A DNA stretch of 64,000 nt from Sphingobacterium tabacisoli (GTDB lineage: Bacteria; Bacteroidota; Bacteroidia; Sphingobacteriales; Sphingobacteriaceae), in assembly GCF_017908035.1 (NCBI RefSeq), contig NZ_JAEQMU010000004.1, positions 310,001 to 374,000 of the forward strand, written 5' to 3'. This document shows positions 60,800 through 64,000 of this stretch, in pieces. The translations under genes and the position numbers were made by a program. Below the pieces are notes generated by a model. That model had not been told where the DNA came from, did not search any database, and saw only the letters and a program-made list of their open reading frames with translations. The stretch's first letter is position 1; each line of letters opens with the position of its first letter.

Positions 60800-61229
60800 A
60801 GCCCAAACCTAAATAAATTCATTTTCATATGCAATGGGGATATTTCACAAAGTAGACTTTATCGTCATTGCGAGAGGTAAGTTTTTTAACAAAAATAACG
60901 GAGTTTTAATGACAGTATACGTCACCTCGACCTTGTGGAGAGGTCTATGGACTATATAGGAGTCATATATATCTTTTAGATTTCTCGACTACACTACGTT
61001 TCGCTCGGAATGACGACATAGTTTGTAAACCGAGCTTGCGAGCTCTCCGTAGGTAATCTGTCATTGCGAGGAACAAAGCGATCTGCAAATATCCAGATAA
61101 GGCTTCACTTCGTATCGCCAACCGCTATATTTTATAGCGAAAATGTGACCAATATTAGTTAATTTTATTTAGCATTAAATTTCACGTAATTAACATTTTT
61201 TTGCTATTAAAATCCATATTTTTGCCTCC
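60800..61229. repeat. 430-base gap filled by degenerate REP-like elements
   Basis: Contains GTCATTGCGAGAGG (60864), an ACCTCGACCTTGTGGAGAGG block (60923), a TTTCTCGACTACACTACGTT...GGAATGACG block (60981-61014), a GAGCT-TGCG-AGCTC dyad (61032-61045), a GTCATTGCGAGGAACAAAG...TTCACTTCGTATCGCC pair (61060-61120), and a CGCTATA/TATAGCG hairpin (61123-61139). No gene is visible. Confidence 0.7.
61217..61224 (+). promoter_or_regulatory. Candidate -7 box just before the OstA-like gene
   Basis: TATTTTTG (61217-61224) ends only 5 bases before the likely GTG start (61230), so transcription from it would give a leaderless or nearly leaderless mRNA. Confidence 0.4.
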
Positions 61230-63587
61230 GTGAGAAACTGGCTTATAATATTAACTTTTATGTTATCCTTAGCGTCTGCTTTTGGGCAAACGCCTATTGG
61301 TGGGACTCCGACACAACAGGGAGACCGTCTAAACCTGGTATCGTCCAATAGTGGTCGAATCAATGCCAAAACAGGACACATGGTATTTTATATTCCCGTT
61401 TATGAGCACAAAGGGAACACCCTATCTGCAGACAGTGGCTACATCTATGAAGATGAAGTAAAGAGACAGTTTTTCGAAGCTTTTGGCAATGTCGTAATCA
61501 CACAGCCATCTGGAACCATTATCTATGCCGATTACCTGCATTATGATGCTGCAGCCCAACATGCGCTACTCACCAAAAATGTCAAGATGGTGGACAAAGG
61601 TTCGACTTTGACTACGAATCACCTGACCTATAACATGCGGTCCAAGGTAGGGACTTACACCGGCGGTGGAAGAATAATCTCTCAGGGCGACACCATTACC
61701 TCTAAGAATGCGTACTATTTTGAGAACACCTCAGATGCCTATTTTCGTCACAAGGTTGTCGTAAGAACGCCAGACGTAAAAGTATATACCGATACGATGC
61801 GCTACAACTCGTTGAGTAAAATGACCTACTTTTTTGGGCCTACAAATATAAAACCAACCAGTAACCAACAAGGTCAAAATGAAAATCTCTATACCGAACG
61901 GGGAACCTACAACACAGGAACCGGAATTGCTGACTTCAACAAGAACAACCTTTATACTGAAGGTTCAAAATTCCTAAAAGGAGACAGTCTGCACTACGAA
62001 CGTGCAAAAGGTGTTGGTGAAGCTTTCAGAAATGTTGTTTTTGTAGACACCACGGACAAATTCTACGCCTACGGTGGGAAAGGACTGTATACACAATCCG
62101 AAGAGTCTATTTTAATGACTGAAAAGCCCTATATCATTACAGTTGTCAAGGAGAACAACGACCCCAAACCGGACAGCACGACAGCTCCATTAGATACAAA
62201 AGGGAAAGAAAAAAAGAAAAAAGAGAACAAGAAGGACGTAAAAGAACAAGAGGAAAACGCAAATCAATCAGGTCAAGAAACAGAAGACACAGAGTCCTCA
62301 AAATTGCATCTGCCTGCAGACAGCTCCTTACGTGTAGCCAAAATGGACTCGGTCTATATGACGGCAGACACGCTTTATTCCCGAATGATTCTGGTAAAAG
62401 ATTACAAGCCCCTGCAACTCAATCTGAGTCGAGATGGTGGGAAATTAGAAGCCGATGAGGAAAAAGATTATGGTGACGACGAAGACGATCATGACTCCAT
62501 AACGGACTCTACAACACTAAATCTTAAGGACAGCCTACAGCAACAGCTGGAAGAAGTTACTGAGATTAAGAAACAAAAAGATCCAGTCCCTGCAAAACCT
62601 ACCATTAAAAAAGATAGTGTCAAAGCACCTGTTCCTTTAAAACCAAAGACCGTCGCTACAGAACCTAATCGAATTGGAGACAGACAAAACATAGGTTCAA
62701 CCTTAAAAGCCGATTCTGTACTTCGGCAGAAGGCCGTTGTGCCCATTGCCAATCAGGCGGACACGCTCATTAATCAGGCTTTACGAATAGCCCAAACACC
62801 AGATGCGCCTCAGAAAAGTCCAGACACCCTTACTGCGGCCCAACTGGATACCGCCAAAACGCGAATTGTAAGGGCATACTATAATGTAAGACTATTCAAA
62901 TCCGACCTACAGGCCGTCGCTGACTCCGTATATTATGGCATGGTAGATTCGATGTTCCGCTTTATGGGCCGACCGATGATTTGGTCTCAAGGCTCCCAGA
63001 TATCTGCTGACACCATCTACATGCAGATTTTCAACCAACAGATGGACAATGCCCTTCTAAAAGACAATGCTTTCATGGTCAATGCCGTATTGGACTCCAT
63101 CAAATTCAACCAATTGAAAGGGCGAAAGATAACAGCATTCTTCGCAAATAATAATATCGACAGATTGTTTGTAGATGGAAATGCCGAAAACTTAGTCTTC
63201 TCCGAAAACGACAAGACAAAGACCATCACGGAAATGTTCCACGACCGAGGGGGACGTATCAAGGTCAAGATGGAAGGTAAGAAAATCATTGATTATACCA
63301 CCATCCGAAAAGTAGACCAAAAGGTTTACCCGTTCAAACTGGTCACCCAAGAGAATGAGATACTACCGGGATTCATCTGGCGCCCACAGGATAGACCAAC
63401 CTCCAAGGAGGATCTTCTCAACCGAAAACGAGAAGCGCCAACGACTGTGGAAACTAAAGCTGATGAGAAGAATGGCGAAAAACCAAAGCCTGTTGACAGC
63501 AAAGAGAATATAGAGGAGACACCTAAAAAGGAAGAAGTGAAAAAAGAAGACAATAACCTTCAAGATATAAAACACGAGACTAATTAG
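61230..63587 (+). CDS. OstA/LptA-like LPS transport-related protein
   Basis: A 785-residue secreted protein. A signal peptide (RNWLIILTFMLSLASAFGQ) needs the GTG at 61230, since the ATG at 61260 would leave only 10 residues before the cleavage site. Residues about 50-260 are OstA/LptA-like beta-jellyroll repeats (GNTLSADSGYIYEDEVKRQFF; YADYLHYDAAAQHALLTKNV; TNHLTYNMRSKVGTYTGGG). The middle (about 320-550) is a low-complexity Lys/Glu/Asp/Pro linker, and more OstA-like sequence follows (LRQKAV; FKLVTQENEILPGFIW). It probably chaperones lipopolysaccharide in the periplasm, but the long linker makes it unlike short LptA. Its upstream gap is repeat-rich. Confidence 0.85.
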   Translation: MRNWLIILTFMLSLASAFGQTPIGGTPTQQGDRLNLVSSNSGRINAKTGHMVFYIPVYEHKGNTLSADSGYIYEDEVKRQFFEAFGNVVITQPSGTIIYADYLHYDAAAQHALLTKNVKMVDKGSTLTTNHLTYNMRSKVGTYTGGGRIISQGDTITSKNAYYFENTSDAYFRHKVVVRTPDVKVYTDTMRYNSLSKMTYFFGPTNIKPTSNQQGQNENLYTERGTYNTGTGIADFNKNNLYTEGSKFLKGDSLHYERAKGVGEAFRNVVFVDTTDKFYAYGGKGLYTQSEESILMTEKPYIITVVKENNDPKPDSTTAPLDTKGKEKKKKENKKDVKEQEENANQSGQETEDTESSKLHLPADSSLRVAKMDSVYMTADTLYSRMILVKDYKPLQLNLSRDGGKLEADEEKDYGDDEDDHDSITDSTTLNLKDSLQQQLEEVTEIKKQKDPVPAKPTIKKDSVKAPVPLKPKTVATEPNRIGDRQNIGSTLKADSVLRQKAVVPIANQADTLINQALRIAQTPDAPQKSPDTLTAAQLDTAKTRIVRAYYNVRLFKSDLQAVADSVYYGMVDSMFRFMGRPMIWSQGSQISADTIYMQIFNQQMDNALLKDNAFMVNAVLDSIKFNQLKGRKITAFFANNNIDRLFVDGNAENLVFSENDKTKTITEMFHDRGGRIKVKMEGKKIIDYTTIRKVDQKVYPFKLVTQENEILPGFIWRPQDRPTSKEDLLNRKREAPTTVETKADEKNGEKPKPVDSKENIEETPKKEEVKKEDNNLQDIKHETN

Positions 63588-63729
63588 TCGGTTAAGATTT
63601 CTATTGATAATAGAGAAGGTAAATTTTATCAAAGCAGAAACTTTTCATTTTAGAAAAGCTGTCGCCTAAGAAGCTTCTGGCAACAGCAGATGAATGCATT
63701 ACCATACAGCCAAAAGGTTCAAGCGACGA

Positions 63730-63775
63730 GTTTTGGTTACTTTTTCGGAAAAAGTAACATGCCCGCGCCGGCAGA
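63730..63775. repeat. Dispersed-repeat-like hairpin between the OstA-like gene and rdgB
   Basis: GTTACTTTTT (63736-63745) pairs with AAAAAGTAAC (63749-63758), then a GC-rich GCCCGCGCCGGCAGAGAGG segment. The sequence has the look of a REP-type repeat rather than a normal terminator. Confidence 0.6.
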
Positions 63776-63787
63776 GAGGCGCAAATA

Positions 63788-64000
63788 TTAATACCCTTTT
63801 AAGAACTCCGCCATTTTAGACACCGCAATGGAACGATGGCTAATTAAGTTTTTCTCCGCGGCAGACATCTCCGCAAACGTACGCGAATAACCATCAGGTA
63901 TAAATATAGGGTCATAACCAAACCCTCCATCTCCCCTGCATTCTTCGATAATCTGTCCTTCGATGGCTCCTTCAAAAAAGTATTGCTTACCTTCTAAAAA
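63788..64000 (-). CDS. rdgB: XTP/dITP diphosphatase, C-terminal part (5' end outside window)
   Basis: The minus-strand frame ending at 63788 encodes the last 70 residues: [47 protein letters not shown] (given in part: [24 protein letters not shown]). This is the RdgB/HAM1 signature, which removes inosine and xanthosine triphosphates from the nucleotide pool. The N-terminal two thirds lie beyond the window. Confidence 0.93.
   Translation of the reverse strand, partial: FLEGKQYFFEGAIEGQIIEECRGDGGFGYDPIFIPDGYSRTFAEMSAAEKNLISHRSIAVSKMAEFLKGY

Noticed and set aside
1..64000. CRISPR array, prophage, integron or IS element
   Set aside because: No regularly spaced repeats with unique spacers, no transposase or integrase and no phage genes were found.
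1..64000. tRNA or rRNA genes
   Set aside because: No cloverleaf-like stretch with a CCA-adjacent acceptor stem or rRNA-like region was recognised by eye; a covariance search would be decisive.

Overview
The window is a low-GC stretch of a Bacteroidota chromosome, most likely Sphingobacteriaceae (Sphingobacterium or a close relative). The evidence is the set of families (an outer-membrane beta-barrel protein with a CarboxypepD-type N-terminus, a GLPGLI protein, gliding protein GldC, an S46 dipeptidyl-peptidase, an Hc1-type histone-like protein, the bacillithiol enzyme BshA, a one-cysteine DksA/TraR protein and a long IleS) and the TAnnTTTG -7 promoter boxes typical of this phylum. No rRNA, tRNA, CRISPR array, prophage or insertion sequence was recognised. 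The gene content is mostly housekeeping, and operons usually end in long, near-perfect hairpins.

Layout. 0-4.2 kb: end of rpmF, then plsX-fabH-accB-accC (fatty-acid initiation and acetyl-CoA carboxylase). 4.3-10.1 kb: tatC-rpiB-M28 lipopeptidase, a cbpA-cbpM co-chaperone pair, an SDR and a short purC. 10.1-13.2 kb, minus strand: blaI, an M56/TonB antirepressor-like protein, a lipoprotein, and arfB. 13.4-17.0 kb: bshA, pyrH-frr and a Tat-targeted sugar isomerase-like lipoprotein. 17.0-25.3 kb, minus strand: nuoA-nuoB-purK-purE, ffh, a YugP-type protease, a lone ECF sigma factor, glyA and a membrane-anchored unknown. 25.4-33.0 kb: a HesB/IscA protein, ileS-dksA-like-lspA, a second M28 peptidase, an RmlD-like SDR and a thioesterase. 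33.0-35.4 kb, minus strand: EVE protein, gldC, a small membrane protein and a DEAD-box helicase. 35.6-43.2 kb: DPP7-type S46 peptidase, Hc1 histone, a GLPGLI/outer-membrane barrel pair and an M20 dipeptidase. 43.2-46.7 kb: a LysR regulator ahead of a TsdA-like dihaem cytochrome, a periplasmic DsrE-like protein and a periplasmic binding protein, read here as a thiosulfate/sulfur locus. 46.7-48.4 kb: PlsC-type acyltransferase, a DUF2795 protein and a small secreted protein. 48.4-54.7 kb: a tryptophan attenuator, trpD-trpF-trpB-trpA, asnS and a YciO-like protein. 54.7-60.8 kb, minus strand: SRPBCC protein, Crp/Fnr regulator and RarD-like transporter, a DUF721 (DciA-like) protein, recF, DUF4834, a membrane protein and tilS. 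60.8-64 kb: a repeat-filled gap, an OstA/LptA-like protein and the end of rdgB.

The most interesting signals are regulatory or repeated DNA. A 15-residue leader peptide with three consecutive Trp codons (48503-48550) is followed by mutually exclusive hairpins and a terminator, which is a textbook trp attenuator, but it stands directly before trpD in an operon that lacks trpE, trpG and trpC. Degenerate GTTAAC/GATAAC-rich repeats fill both trp spacers and, in the opposite orientation, the gap upstream of the RarD-like gene, where an 82-90 bp unit is repeated three times. Two overlapping LysR-type boxes precede the tsdA-like gene, and a 36-bp near-perfect palindrome precedes blaI. nuoA-nuoB are joined to purK-purE instead of the rest of complex I.
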